Source: Pseudoxanthomonas sp. SE1 (GTDB lineage: Bacteria > Pseudomonadota > Gammaproteobacteria > Xanthomonadales > Xanthomonadaceae). Taken from it: a stretch of DNA of 64,000 nucleotides. Position numbers and translations under genes: made by a program. Below the pieces are notes generated by a model, which did not search any database, was not told the origin of the DNA, and saw only the letters and a list, made by a program, of their open reading frames with translations. Positions 1 through 9,029 of the stretch are shown piece after piece. The stretch spans positions 611,001 to 675,000 of the forward strand of contig NZ_CP113783.1 in assembly GCF_029542205.1 (NCBI RefSeq), written 5' to 3'. The number at the start of each line of letters is the position of its first letter. Position 1 is the stretch's first letter.

Positions 1-579
1 GGCATCGACGAAGGCATAGCGGCGCGTGTCCGAGACGACCTTGCGCAGCGTGCCGAGCACGCCGGCAGTGACGTCGTCGGCGATGGTGATGTGCGGATGG
101 TAGGACTGCGTGGCCGGCACGGTATGCGGCCAGCCGCCGCACGACGGGATCTGCTGGGCGAGCGTGAACGCGATGCCCTTGAGGCTGCCGTCGCGATAGC
201 GCGTATCGCCGGTGAGCGCATACGCGGTGGCCAGATAGTCGAGCTGCGTGTAGATGTTGCGGTTGTCGAAGCTGCCGCCGGACTTTCGCGCCTCGGCATC
301 GAAGCGCGCTTTCTCCGCATCATCCAGGATCCGTGCCGGATCCTGGTTCTCGATCCAGCCACCCTCCAGGCGCTGGTAGCGCAGGATGTTGTCGGCGATC
401 TTCGCGACGTCATCTGGCGCATGGCGCGGATACTTGTCGCCGTGCACGTTGCGCCAGTGATGGATGGCGTCCTCGAAACCGGCCAGCGATGGCGTTTCCG
501 CCGGCGCCTGCGCACCCGCAGGGCCGACCAGCGCAAGCAGGATGGCGCAGAGCAGGCGCGCGGGCTGGCGCTTGGTCAC
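1..579 (-). CDS. Pectate lyase, polysaccharide lyase family 10 (partial, N-terminal 193 residues)
   Basis: This gene runs off the left edge, so only the first 193 codons are present. A GTG start at 579 gives a signal peptide (hydrophobic stretch ending AGAQA around residue 23). The mature protein begins with a region typical of PL10 pectate lyases: W-R-N, YPRYAPDD, ADNILRYQR, GGWIENQDP, then SFDNRNIYTQL and a GGWPH segment. PL10 enzymes cleave polygalacturonate by beta-elimination and are exported, here probably to the periplasm or outside. The catalytic C-terminal part is not in the window. The start overlaps the stop of the TRAP large subunit by 4 bp (GTGA), so it is the last visible gene of the hydratase-TRAP operon. 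This ties the transporter to pectin breakdown products. Family assignment is good; the exact start is supported by the overlap only. Confidence 0.87.
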   Translation of the reverse strand, partial: MTKRQPARLLCAILLALVGPAGAQAPAETPSLAGFEDAIHHWRNVHGDKYPRHAPDDVAKIADNILRYQRLEGGWIENQDPARILDDAEKARFDAEARKSGGSFDNRNIYTQLDYLATAYALTGDTRYRDGSLKGIAFTLAQQIPSCGGWPHTVPATQSYHPHITIADDVTAGVLGTLRKVVSDTRRYAFVDA

Positions 580-1856
580 TTGATCGCCTTCGGCAGCCAC
601 AACGAGAGCTCCGGGAACAGCGCCACGATCAGCAGCACCGCCAGGCCAGCCAGCCAGAACGGCCAGATCGTGCGCATGCTCTGCGCGATGGTGATCTTGC
701 CGATGGCGGTACCGATGAAGAGCACCGACCCCACCGGCGGCGTCACCAGGCCGATGCCGCCCGTCAGCACCAGCACCAGCCCGAAGTGGATCGGGTCGAT
801 GCCGTAGGCCTTCGCCACCGGCAGGAAGATCGGCGTGCAGATCAGGATCATCGGCGCCAGGTCCATGAAGGTGCCCAGCACCAGCAGCACCAGGATGATC
901 AGCAGCAGCACCGTGTACTTGCTGTGGGCGATCGACTGCAGCGCTTCGACGGCTGCCGCTGGCACCTGCAGGTAGGCGAGCAGCCAGCCGAACACCGCCG
1001 CCGTGGCGATCACGAACAGGATCACGCCGGTGGTGCGCGCGGCGTGCGTCACCGTTGCGAAGAATTCCTTCAGCGACAGCTGGCGGTACAGCACGCTGGT
1101 CACCAGCAGTGCGTAGACCACGGCGATGGCGGCGCTTTCCACCGCCGTGAAGATGCCGGCGCGGATACCGAAGAAGATCAGGCCCACCAGGCCCAGCCCC
1201 GGCAGCGCGGAAACCAGCCGCAGCAGCACCGCCCGCATGCCCGGGAACGGTTCCGTGCCATAGCCGCGCCTGCACGCCACCGCCCAGCCCGTGAACATCA
1301 GCACGACCGTCATCAGCAGCGCGGGCACGATGCCGGCCGCGAAAAGATCGGCGATGGACAGGCCGCCGCCGGCCGCGGCCGAGAACAGGATCAGGTTGTG
1401 CGACGGCGGCACCAGCAGCGCCACCAGCGCAGCGGTGATGCTGACATTGACGGCGAAGTCGCGGTCGTAACCCCGCTTGACCATCTGCGGGATCATCGTG
1501 CCGCCGACGGCCGAGACGTCGGCGATGGCCGAGCCCGACACGCCACCGAAGAACAGCGAAGACAGGATGCTCACCTGGCCCAGGCCGCCGCGAAGGCGTC
1601 CCACCAGCGAAGCCGCCAGGCTGATGAGGCGCTCGGAAATGCCGCCGCGAAGCATGATCTCGCCGGCGAAGATGAAGAGCGGAATCGCGATCAGCGAGGC
1701 CGAGCCGGTGCCCGAGGAAATCTGCTGCACCAGCACAATGCTGGGCAGGTCCAGGTAGAGCAGTGTTGCCAGCGATGCGGCGGCCAATGCGTAGGCGACC
1801 GGCACGCCGATCAGCAGCAGGATCGCGAAGATCGAGAACAGCAGGGTGATCGCCAT
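576..1856 (-). CDS. TRAP transporter large permease subunit, DctM family
   Basis: This 426-residue, highly hydrophobic protein has about 12 membrane segments, the usual size for DctM. Segments characteristic of the family include the N-terminal LLIGVPVAYAL, the AIPLFIFAGEIM loop, SGSAIADVSAVGG, and the C-terminal half with GTFMDLAPMILI and VTPPVG. It forms the ion-coupled translocation channel together with the small subunit encoded just upstream (3-bp gap) and is served by the periplasmic binding protein upstream of that. Gene order DctP-DctQ-DctM in one direction is the standard TRAP layout. The flanking hydratase and pectate lyases suggest the substrate is an unsaturated or saturated uronate or short oligogalacturonate; that is inference from context. 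Confidence 0.93.
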   Translation of the reverse strand: MAITLLFSIFAILLLIGVPVAYALAAASLATLLYLDLPSIVLVQQISSGTGSASLIAIPLFIFAGEIMLRGGISERLISLAASLVGRLRGGLGQVSILSSLFFGGVSGSAIADVSAVGGTMIPQMVKRGYDRDFAVNVSITAALVALLVPPSHNLILFSAAAGGGLSIADLFAAGIVPALLMTVVLMFTGWAVACRRGYGTEPFPGMRAVLLRLVSALPGLGLVGLIFFGIRAGIFTAVESAAIAVVYALLVTSVLYRQLSLKEFFATVTHAARTTGVILFVIATAAVFGWLLAYLQVPAAAVEALQSIAHSKYTVLLLIILVLLVLGTFMDLAPMILICTPIFLPVAKAYGIDPIHFGLVLVLTGGIGLVTPPVGSVLFIGTAIGKITIAQSMRTIWPFWLAGLAVLLIVALFPELSLWLPKAIK

Positions 1857-1859
1857 GGG

Positions 1860-2378
1860 TCAGCGGGCCTCGTCGGTCAGCGGCGCGCGCAGCACCAGGA
1901 GCAGTCGATACAGGGCGAACACCACCATCAGCACGCCACCCAGCGACAACGGCAGGTAGCCGATGCTCTGCGGCATCGGCGCACCGGCGATGCGGATGTC
2001 CAGCCCGTCGAACAGCAGCACCGCGCCCCAGTACGCCATCACCGCGCCGATTGCGGCGATCACCAGCGGGGATACCGCGTGCAGCAGTTTCTTCAGGCGA
2101 GGGCCCACCGCATCGGCCAGCAAGAAGAAGCCGAAGTGGCGGTTCGTATGCACGCCCGCCGCAGCCCCCAGGCTCATGGCGGTGGTCAGCAGCAATACGG
2201 TGACCGGCTCGGTCCAGCTGGGCGAGTCGTTGATGACGTAGCGGGCGATTACCTGCCAGCCCTGCACGACCACCAGCCCGAGCAGGGCGGCGACGGCGAT
2301 CGCGATGGCGGCGTTGGACAGCAGGTCCATGCCGCGTTGCACGGGCGTGGAGGGAGACGGCGTGGTTTCTTCTGACAT
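1860..2378 (-). CDS. TRAP transporter small permease subunit, DctQ family
   Basis: This 172-residue protein has four predicted membrane helices, as expected for DctQ. The segment WQVIARYVINDSPSWTEP around residues 62-79 matches the conserved DctQ motif (W-x-V-x-x-R-Y-V ... S/P-W-x-E). It stabilises or couples the large permease in the inner membrane. It lies between the binding protein (9-bp gap) and DctM (3-bp gap), so the three are co-transcribed and probably co-translated. Confidence 0.9.
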   Translation of the reverse strand: MSEETTPSPSTPVQRGMDLLSNAAIAIAVAALLGLVVVQGWQVIARYVINDSPSWTEPVTVLLLTTAMSLGAAAGVHTNRHFGFFLLADAVGPRLKKLLHAVSPLVIAAIGAVMAYWGAVLLFDGLDIRIAGAPMPQSIGYLPLSLGGVLMVVFALYRLLLVLRAPLTDEAR

Positions 2379-2387
2379 CGTCGGTCC

Positions 2388-3383
2388 TCAGGCCAGGTCG
2401 CGGATGCGGCGGTACAGCGCGTCGATCGCCGGGTCGCTGCGGTACTCGGACAACAGCGGCTGCGAGGCGCGCGCGAACGCGGCCAGGTCGGCCTCGTTGT
2501 GCTCCACCCCCGCCGAGAACACGGCATCGCGCGCCTTTGCTTCCGAAGCGTCCCAGAGCGAGCGCATCACGCCCACCGATTGGCGGGCAGTCTCGACCAG
2601 CAGCTCGCGGTCGCGCGGTTGCAGGCCATCCAGCGTGCGCTGCGACACCAGCAGCACGTCCGGTGCGTAGGAATGGTTGGTCTGCGACCAGTATTGCGCC
2701 GCCTCGAAATGGCGGCTGGAATGGAAGCTGCGGATGTTGTTCTCCGCGCCGTCGATCATCCGCGTCTCCAGTCCGGAGAACACCTCGCCCAACGACAGCG
2801 GCGTGGGATTGGCACCGAACAGGCGCAGCATGCGGATGAAGATGTCCGACACCGGCACGCGGACCTTCAGGCCATGCAGGTCTTCCGGCGTACGGATCGC
2901 ATGCTTGGTGTTGTAGAAGCAGCGCGCCCCGGAATCGTAGATCGCCAGGCCGACCAGTCCGCGGCGTGAAAAGCCTTCCAGCACCGCCTCGCCCACGCCT
3001 TCGTCCATCGCGCGGCGCATGTGCGCCACCGAATCGAATACGTACGGCAGACACAGCGCCTGGGTCAGCGGGAAGGCATTGTTCAGCGCGCCGGCGTACA
3101 CGCGGGTCATGTCGATGGCGCCGAAGCGCGCCATGTCGATGGCTTCGGATTCGCGGCCGAGCTGGCCCGAGTGGTACTGACGCAGCGTCACGCGGCCGCC
3201 GGTCTCGCGCGCCATCGTTTCGCCGATCCAGCGCACGGCTTCGACGGTGGGATAGTCCTTCACGTGCACATCGGTGGCCGTCAGCACGTGCCGCCCATCG
3301 TCGGCAAGGGCGCGACTCCCCGCCAGCGGAAGGGCGACCGCGGCGCCGAGGCTGGTGCCCAGGAAACGACGACGGTTCATCAT
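2388..3383 (-). CDS. TRAP transporter periplasmic substrate-binding protein, DctP family
   Basis: This is a 331-residue binding protein with a Tat-like signal: MMNRRRF followed by a short hydrophobic segment ending SRALA. The DctP fold is seen in WIGETMARETGGRVTLRQY, the LGRESEAIDM segment, the region LKVRVPVSDIFIRM containing the conserved substrate-carboxylate arginine (LxxKxRxP type), and GAENNIRSF. The family binds organic acids, commonly uronates or other carboxylates, through this arginine. The ATG at 3383 overlaps the hydratase stop (ATGA); a second ATG at 3380 is equally usable, and an upstream extension would put residues before the twin arginines. It is the specificity component for the DctQM genes immediately downstream. 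Confidence 0.9.
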   Translation of the reverse strand: MMNRRRFLGTSLGAAVALPLAGSRALADDGRHVLTATDVHVKDYPTVEAVRWIGETMARETGGRVTLRQYHSGQLGRESEAIDMARFGAIDMTRVYAGALNNAFPLTQALCLPYVFDSVAHMRRAMDEGVGEAVLEGFSRRGLVGLAIYDSGARCFYNTKHAIRTPEDLHGLKVRVPVSDIFIRMLRLFGANPTPLSLGEVFSGLETRMIDGAENNIRSFHSSRHFEAAQYWSQTNHSYAPDVLLVSQRTLDGLQPRDRELLVETARQSVGVMRSLWDASEAKARDAVFSAGVEHNEADLAAFARASQPLLSEYRSDPAIDALYRRIRDLA

Positions 3384-4237
3384 GCGCGCCAATCCCCTTC
3401 GTCCTTCGGCGTCGCGGCTGCCGCGACACACGCAATGCTGCCATGGCCATCGAACTCGATGAGGGCCTGCTGGCCCGGCAGGATGTCGTGGATGCCCGTG
3501 GCGTTGCCGGTGGCGATCAGGTCGCCCGCCTTCAACGGGCGACCGCGGCGCGCCGAGCGGGACAGCGCGAACGCGAACGCCGCGCGCAGGCCGCCGGGCA
3601 GCGTGGTGGCGCCGCCCTTGCCAACCTGCCGGCCGTCGATCGAGGTCGTGCAGGTCAGCGAAGCATCGCTGCGTTCGGCCCAGTCCGGGATCTCGACGCC
3701 CATCACCAGGCCATTGTTGTTGCCGAAGTCCGAAACGACGACGCGCGGGCCGAGCTGGTTGATCGTCGCCAGCGGACTGCTGGCCACTTCCATGCCGGTG
3801 AACAGCGTCGACGGAACGGCGGCGGCTTCTTCCGGGGTCCAGTGCGTCTTGTCGGCCGGGGCATCGGCGTCCAGGCGCAGGACGTACTCGGCTTCCACGG
3901 CGCCGAAGCCGCCGGCGAATACCTGGAAGCTTTCCTGGCTACCGGTGGTCAGTTTGACCTGGCGGGCGAAGATGGGGCCCAGCAGGCGCTCATCACCGGA
4001 TGCATCCCGTCGCTCCGGTGCGATGAAGCCGACCTTCCAGCCGACCACGCGGTCGGGCCACTGCGCTATCGCGTGGTCCTGCACCTGATACGCAGTCACC
4101 AGGTCATCGGGAATGGTGCCCGGGAATCCCGGCAATGCACGGCCCTGGCGCCTCGCGCTGACGAAGCTGTCCGCGATGGCGGCCAGTTCCGGGGCTTCCA
4201 TGCGTGCGTCGGACGGCGCGCTGTGGTCAGTACTCAA
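3380..4237 (-). CDS. 2-keto-4-pentenoate hydratase family protein (MhpD/FAH superfamily)
   Basis: The protein is about 285 residues from the proposed TTG start at 4237. That start has GGGGAG about 7 nt upstream; ATG 4201 is the alternative and removes 12 residues. The sequence shows the hydratase/FAH-superfamily marks: GWKVGF, the metal-binding VEAEYVLRL (E-x-E), PSTLFTGMEVASSPL, GLVMG, and a C-terminal LIATGNATGIHD. Members hydrate 2-oxo-4-enoates or hydrolyse/decarboxylate beta-diketo acids in the cytoplasm with Mg2+. It is the first gene of the operon, ahead of a TRAP system and a pectate lyase, so it may handle a keto acid derived from a uronate or other imported acid. The actual substrate cannot be read from the sequence. 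The operon promoter and operator-like site are at 4296-4324. Confidence 0.82.
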   Translation of the reverse strand: MSTDHSAPSDARMEAPELAAIADSFVSARRQGRALPGFPGTIPDDLVTAYQVQDHAIAQWPDRVVGWKVGFIAPERRDASGDERLLGPIFARQVKLTTGSQESFQVFAGGFGAVEAEYVLRLDADAPADKTHWTPEEAAAVPSTLFTGMEVASSPLATINQLGPRVVVSDFGNNNGLVMGVEIPDWAERSDASLTCTTSIDGRQVGKGGATTLPGGLRAAFAFALSRSARRGRPLKAGDLIATGNATGIHDILPGQQALIEFDGHGSIACVAAAATPKDEGDWRA

Positions 4238-4295
4238 GAGGGCTCTCCCCGCAGTGTTTTGTTGCACCGCCGAGTGACAGTGCAGGTTGATGGCC

Positions 4296-4324
4296 TGTAT
4301 ATGGTAAACCGGTGTCATTGACAA
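4296..4324 (-). promoter_or_regulatory. Promoter with operator-like site in its spacer (hydratase-TRAP-pel operon)
   Basis: On the minus strand TTGTCA (4324-4319) is followed after exactly 17 bp by TATACA (4301-4296), a good sigma-70 promoter. The spacer and its first flanking base form ATGACACCGGTTTACCAT (4318-4301), a partly symmetrical 18-mer around ACCGGT that looks like a LacI- or GntR-type operator. It shares TGACACCG with the sites upstream of the two TonB receptors. The position implies repression by steric block of the operon and possibly of the divergent pectate lyase. The motif is seen directly; the regulator is not in the window. Confidence 0.6.
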
Positions 4325-4388
4325 TGTGCACTGCCGCAAAACCCATCCCGATGCCACGATGCGTCGATCCACTCCTGGGAGGGAGCCA

Positions 4389-5735
4389 ATGCTTCATATC
4401 CGTTTTCCTGCGCGGGCCTTCGGGCTGACCTGCGGCCTGGCCGCACTGCTGATGGCGTCCACGATGACGCCGGTCCTCGCCGCCGACGCGCCCGCACTTG
4501 CATTCCCTGGCGCGCAGGGCGCGGCGGCGCACACGCACGGCGGGCGCGGCGGCAGGATCGTCCGCGTCACCACGCTGGCGGCCGACGGCCCGGGCTCGTT
4601 CAAGGAAGCCGTGACGGGCAAGGGGCCGCGTATCGTCGTATTCGAGGTCGGTGGCGTCATCGACCTTGGCATGAAGGAATTGCGCATCAACGAGCCCTTC
4701 CTGACCATCGCCGGCCAGACCGCACCGCATCCCGGCGTGACCCTCGTCAAGGGCGGCCTGACCATCGCCACCCACGATGTGGTCATCCGCCACATCCGCG
4801 TCAGGCCCGGCGACGGCGGCCTGCCCAAGCGTTCGGGCGACATCGATGCCATCACCACGGTGCGCGGCGCGCATGACGTGATCGTCGACCACTGCTCGCT
4901 CACCTGGGCCACGGATGAGAACCTGAGCGCATCCAGCACGCGCTTTCACGGGGAAAACGAAGCCGAATGGATGGCCAATGCATCGCGCCGCATCACCTAC
5001 AGCAACAATATCGTCAGTGAGGGATTGGCCAATTCGATCCACGCCAAGGGCGAACACTCCAAGGGCTCGCTGATCCACGACCACGTCAACGAGGTCCTGA
5101 TCGTCGGCAACCTGTACGCGCACAACTATGAGCGCAGCCCGCTGTTCAAGGGTGGCGCGCGTGGCCAGGTGATCAACAACCTGATCTACAACCCGGGACA
5201 GCGCGCCATCCACTACAACCTGATCGCCGAAGAGTGGCTCGGCCATCCGTACTCGAAGGGTGAGATGGTCGTGCGCGGCAACGTCATGCGCGCCGGCAAG
5301 TCCACCGAGCCGCTCGCATTCCTGATGATCGGCGGATCCGGCGATCTCGACGTGTACGCGCAGGACAACCTCATCGTCGATCGCGTGGGCAACAAGAGCA
5401 TCCAGGAGACCGGCAGTTACACCACCGCGCCGGTGAAGCTCAATCGCGTGAAGAATGCGCCTGCGCTGCCGTTCGGCGTCACGCTGTTGCCGTCCGTCGA
5501 GGTGCAGGATGCCGTGATCGAGAACGCGGGCGCCACGCCCTGGAACCGCGACCTCATCGACCGCCGCATCGTCGCCGACGTCATCGAAGGACGCGGCGAA
5601 ATCATCGACAGCCAGGAGCAGGTCGGCGGTTACCCGCAATACAAGGAAGCCCGCAAGCCCTTCGTCGAGAGCGAATGGAACCTCGACGTGATGGAACCCA
5701 TCGCCGGCTATCCCCGCGGCGAACCCTTGCGCTGA
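4389..5735 (+). CDS. Secreted pectate lyase, polysaccharide lyase family 1
   Basis: This 448-residue protein begins at ATG 4389, preceded by GGGAGGGAG. A signal peptide ends near residue 31 (PVLA-AD). The mature start FPGAQGAAAHTHGGRGG and the segment TTLAADGPGSFKEAV are classic for PL1 right-handed beta-helix lyases. The Ca2+/substrate signature VIVDHCSLTWATDENLS is present near residues 158-174 and VIRHIRVRPGD near 133-143. PL1 enzymes cleave de-esterified polygalacturonan by beta-elimination outside the cell or in the periplasm, giving unsaturated oligogalacturonides. The gene is divergent from the hydratase-TRAP operon and shares its control region. A rho-independent terminator follows at 5778. 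Family call is firm; endo versus exo action is not determinable here. Confidence 0.9.
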   Translation: MLHIRFPARAFGLTCGLAALLMASTMTPVLAADAPALAFPGAQGAAAHTHGGRGGRIVRVTTLAADGPGSFKEAVTGKGPRIVVFEVGGVIDLGMKELRINEPFLTIAGQTAPHPGVTLVKGGLTIATHDVVIRHIRVRPGDGGLPKRSGDIDAITTVRGAHDVIVDHCSLTWATDENLSASSTRFHGENEAEWMANASRRITYSNNIVSEGLANSIHAKGEHSKGSLIHDHVNEVLIVGNLYAHNYERSPLFKGGARGQVINNLIYNPGQRAIHYNLIAEEWLGHPYSKGEMVVRGNVMRAGKSTEPLAFLMIGGSGDLDVYAQDNLIVDRVGNKSIQETGSYTTAPVKLNRVKNAPALPFGVTLLPSVEVQDAVIENAGATPWNRDLIDRRIVADVIEGRGEIIDSQEQVGGYPQYKEARKPFVESEWNLDVMEPIAGYPRGEPLR

Positions 5736-5777
5736 CGCATTCGACAGCGAAAGCCTCGGCGCCGAAGCGCCATACGG

Positions 5778-5804
5778 AAAGCCCGCCGACAGGCGGGTTT
5801 TCCG
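5778..5804 (+). terminator. Rho-independent terminator after the PL1 pectate lyase
   Basis: GCCCGCC (5781-5787), loop GACA, GGCGGGT (5792-5798), followed by a short T run. It lies 43 bp after the pectate lyase stop. Confidence 0.75.
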
Positions 5805-5894
5805 TTCACGGCACCGCGCGCGCGGTGCGTGCAGCGCATGTGGATTGTCGGCAAGCCGATACGTCACGAGAGCACCCGTCGATCACGACAGTAC

Positions 5895-5918
5895 CCGGAT
5901 GCACCAAGTGGCATCCGG
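5895..5918 (-). terminator. Hairpin downstream of the first TonB receptor; possible terminator
   Basis: A perfect 8-bp stem CCGGATGC/GCATCCGG with an 8-nt loop sits about 50 bp past the receptor stop in a convergent gap. There is no T run on either strand, so termination activity is uncertain. The rest of 5736-5967 shows no gene. Confidence 0.35.
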
Positions 5919-5967
5919 AGGGGGGAAGCAGGGCGGACGCCCCGATCAGGGCGGCCGCCAAGCGCGG

Positions 5968-8883
5968 TCAGAAGTTGAACCGCGCGCCGACGTAGTACTG
6001 ACGTCCCGTGTGGTGGTACACGGACGCGCGATCGCCGACGGAATCCACGTACTGGTCGTTGAACTCGTCGGTCAGGTTGATGCCCTCGAAGGTGAGGGTG
6101 AAGTGCTTGTCCCACTTGTACGACATGGAGAAATCCACGCTGCGTGCGCTGCGCTTCCCTTCCACGTCGTTGTTGTTCTGTCCCGGAACGCGCTGCAGGT
6201 AGTCGTCGCGGAACGACGTGGAGATGCGCGCACTGAACTTGTTGTTGTCGTAGTAGAGCGTCGCGTTGTAGGACTTCGGCGACAGGTTGACCAGCTCATC
6301 GGCGATGTAGGTCACGGGGAAACTTCCCGGAACCGCATAGTCGATGTCCGATTTCACATGCGTATAGTTGAGCAGCACGCCGAAATGACGGAAAGCTCCC
6401 GGCAGGAACGAGAATGGCTGCTGGTAGTTCAGCTCGAAGCCCTTCAGCGGACCGCCAGGGGTGTTGATGGGTGTCCGCACATCGAACGGCACGTCCCAGA
6501 ACGTGGACGGCACCCATTCCAGAGGAAGACCGGTGTCGCGGTAGGCGATGTTCTCGCGCAGTTCCTGGATGTAGGTCTCGATGTCCTTGTAGAACAGCGC
6601 CAGCGACAGCACCGAGTCTTCGGCGAAGTACCACTCCGCGCTGAAATCATAGGTCTTGGCACGGAACGGATCGAGATACGGGTTGCCCACGCGGATGTTG
6701 GGGGACCCGGTGGTGGTGATGCCGGCACCGGGTGACAGGTTGCCCAGCTGCGGCCTCGCCATGACCTTGGCGGCACCGAAGCGCAGCACCAGATCATCGG
6801 TGACGTCCCAGGCAAGGTTGAACGATGGCAGCCAGTCCTTGTAATCGTTGCTGACCGTGACCGGGCTGCCGCCACCGACCGATGTATAGCCGCTGGCATC
6901 GACGTCGGTGGTGGCGTAGCGCACACCCATGTTGCCGCGCAGCGGGCGCCCCGCCAAGTCTGCATTGAAGTCCAACTGCAGGTAGCCGCCCCAGTCCTCC
7001 TCGTTGATGCTGCGGTTGTTGCCGCGCGCATTGCCGTTGGTGATGCTGCTCAGGGTGAAGTCGCCGCCCGGCACGCCGGTGTTGCAGTTGCAGTAGATGT
7101 TGAAAAGGCCCGCGATCGCATCGAGGTCCGGGATCAGCCACGCGTTGGGCGCCCGCCCGTCCAGGCCACGGCCGAAGCCGGTGACCAGAGATGAAAGGTC
7201 GCCGAGCGTCGTGCCGGCGGGCAGGGCGGGCACCGATGTTTCGCTGCTGCGGCGGAACTCCCACGTATCCATGCCGAACTTCTTGTAAGACATGCCGGCG
7301 CGCAGCGTGAATGTCTCGTTGATGACGAAGTCCAGATCCAGCTTGCCGGTGTCGAATGTGTTGTCGACCCCCTGCGGGCGGATTCGGATCTCGGAGCCGG
7401 TGGTGTTCGCCGCCGGGCTGCTGATCCAGCGCCATGATGTCGGGCTGTTGACGTCGAGGTTGCCGTAGGTGATCACGGGAAGGCGACTGTTGCCGCGATA
7501 GTCCCAGCTGTAGCCGTCGAGGTTCTGGATGTCGAACGTCACCGTGGTCTGCACGGGATTCTTGAATTCCGACGTGGACGTGCCGACCATCGCGTTGAGC
7601 TTTAGGCGGTCGGTGATGTCCTGCTCCAGGCTAAGGCTGTACTGGCTGAACTCCGTGGAAAGCTCGTCGAAACGGGATTCCGAACGCACGTCGACATTGT
7701 CGAACACGCCGTAGACCAGGTTCCCGTGATCATCCACCTCGGCCTGGAGGACGTGCGTCTCGTACTTGCCGCCCTGCGCGTTCGAACGGCTGAAGGAGAT
7801 CGTCTCCAGGAAGTCTTCCTGGCGCGTCGCATCCAGCTTCGAGTACATCGCATCGAAGTTCAGCAGCGTGTGGTCGCTGGGCTGGAACTGCAATGCGGCG
7901 GTCACGCCCAGCCGTTCCTGCTCGTGGGTCAGGCGGCCGTAGCGTGGCAGGCGCGGATGGAAGGTGGTGGCCGCCGATGCCAGCCGGTACGCATCGTGGT
8001 TGGCCTGGGTATTGGCGGGGCGCGGATTGCCGGTGGAGCAGTTCAACGCGGTGGTGCCGCGTCCGCTATTGTTGGTGTTGTTCTGCGGCGTGTAGCCGAC
8101 CGGGCTGCAGAAGCCGTTGGCGGATGGTCCGTTGTCCCAGCGTACTGCGCTGTAGCCTTCCTCCAGCAAATGTCGCTCGCTGTAGGCGGCCGAGAGGAGT
8201 GCGCCGAACTTGCCGTCTGCCCAGGTGTTGCTGATGAGTGCCGAGAAGCGCGGATCCCATTGCTTAGACAGATCGTTGTAGCCCATCTGGCTGGTCACCG
8301 TGCTGGTGAAGCCGTCGTAGTCGAAAGGACGCGCGGCGCGCAGATCGACGGTGGCACCGAGCGAGCCCTCGTCGATCTGGGCCGACTGCGTCTTGCGCAC
8401 CGTCAGCTTGCTGAAGAGTTCTGCGGCGAACACGTTGAAGTCGAAGCCGCGCCCGCGGTTCGCGCCGCCCGAGCTGTCCGTGCCGCCCGTCGTGGCGAGC
8501 GCTTCCAGCCCGTTGATGCGTACGCGGGTGAAATCCTGTCCCAGGCCGCGGACGGTGATCGAGCGGCCTTCGCCGGCATCGCGATCGATCGCCACGCCCG
8601 GAATGCGCTGCAGCGCTTCGGCAAGATTGAGATCAGGGAACTTGCCGATGTCCTCGGCAACGACGGCGTCGATCTGTTCGGCGCTGTAGCGCTTTTCTTC
8701 CAGCGCTTTCTCGAGGCTCGCACGGAACGTGCCGACCACCTCGACGCGATCAAGGTCCGTGGCGATGGGCGGCGTTGGTGAAGTCTCCTGCGATTGTGCG
8801 AAAGCCGGCGCATGCAGTGCGACGGCGATCGAGAATGCGAGTGCGGTAACCGGTGTCTTCCGATTCTTCAGATTGCGCTTCAT
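5968..8883 (-). CDS. TonB-dependent receptor, Xanthomonas/Caulobacter subfamily (copy 1)
   Basis: This 971-residue outer-membrane receptor has a strong Shine-Dalgarno (GGAGGGGG) before ATG 8883. A signal peptide ends at AFAQS near residue 30, followed by a TonB-box-like DRVEVVGTF near 45. The plug domain carries the subfamily signature: IPGVAIDRDAGEGRSITVRG, TRVRINGLEA, RGFDFNVFAAELFSKL and DEGSLGATVDLRAARPFDYDG. The barrel ends in the terminal aromatic pattern YYVGARFNF. This subfamily commonly imports plant oligosaccharides in Xanthomonadaceae. It lies next to its paralogue (9191-11971) in the same orientation, and the two share an upstream control block. With pectate lyases and kdgK around it, oligogalacturonides are the likely ligand (inference). 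Confidence 0.9.
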   Translation of the reverse strand: MKRNLKNRKTPVTALAFSIAVALHAPAFAQSQETSPTPPIATDLDRVEVVGTFRASLEKALEEKRYSAEQIDAVVAEDIGKFPDLNLAEALQRIPGVAIDRDAGEGRSITVRGLGQDFTRVRINGLEALATTGGTDSSGGANRGRGFDFNVFAAELFSKLTVRKTQSAQIDEGSLGATVDLRAARPFDYDGFTSTVTSQMGYNDLSKQWDPRFSALISNTWADGKFGALLSAAYSERHLLEEGYSAVRWDNGPSANGFCSPVGYTPQNNTNNSGRGTTALNCSTGNPRPANTQANHDAYRLASAATTFHPRLPRYGRLTHEQERLGVTAALQFQPSDHTLLNFDAMYSKLDATRQEDFLETISFSRSNAQGGKYETHVLQAEVDDHGNLVYGVFDNVDVRSESRFDELSTEFSQYSLSLEQDITDRLKLNAMVGTSTSEFKNPVQTTVTFDIQNLDGYSWDYRGNSRLPVITYGNLDVNSPTSWRWISSPAANTTGSEIRIRPQGVDNTFDTGKLDLDFVINETFTLRAGMSYKKFGMDTWEFRRSSETSVPALPAGTTLGDLSSLVTGFGRGLDGRAPNAWLIPDLDAIAGLFNIYCNCNTGVPGGDFTLSSITNGNARGNNRSINEEDWGGYLQLDFNADLAGRPLRGNMGVRYATTDVDASGYTSVGGGSPVTVSNDYKDWLPSFNLAWDVTDDLVLRFGAAKVMARPQLGNLSPGAGITTTGSPNIRVGNPYLDPFRAKTYDFSAEWYFAEDSVLSLALFYKDIETYIQELRENIAYRDTGLPLEWVPSTFWDVPFDVRTPINTPGGPLKGFELNYQQPFSFLPGAFRHFGVLLNYTHVKSDIDYAVPGSFPVTYIADELVNLSPKSYNATLYYDNNKFSARISTSFRDDYLQRVPGQNNNDVEGKRSARSVDFSMSYKWDKHFTLTFEGINLTDEFNDQYVDSVGDRASVYHHTGRQYYVGARFNF

Positions 8884-8980
8884 GACATCCCCCTCCCAAG
8901 GGCGGCCAACCGTTTTTGTGTGTCAGCGAGCGCCGACGACGACGTGATTTCCCCAGTGGATCGATGGCGGTGTGGCCGTG

Positions 8981-9029
8981 ATGACACCGCTGGTCAAAGA
9001 CGCTAACAGAGTGTGCGGTGCAGCAACAA
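8981..9029 (-). promoter_or_regulatory. Conserved control block upstream of TonB receptor copy 1
   Basis: This block is nearly identical to 12068-12119 upstream of the second receptor. It contains TGACACCGCTGGTCA (8982-8996) and CGCTAACAGAGTGTGCG (9001-9017). On the minus strand TTGTTG, 17 bp, TTAGCG could be a weak promoter with the operator-like TGACCAGCGGTGTCA just downstream. CGCTAACA also equals one half of the xylan-regulon box TGGTAGCGCTAACA described in Xanthomonas; the other half is not preserved. Conservation is seen directly; function is inferred. Confidence 0.55.

Noticed and set aside
333..2375. A 680-codon plus-strand open frame across the TRAP genes
   Set aside because: Its product is a Q/H/R-rich string without domains and it lies opposite well-supported DctM and DctQ genes.
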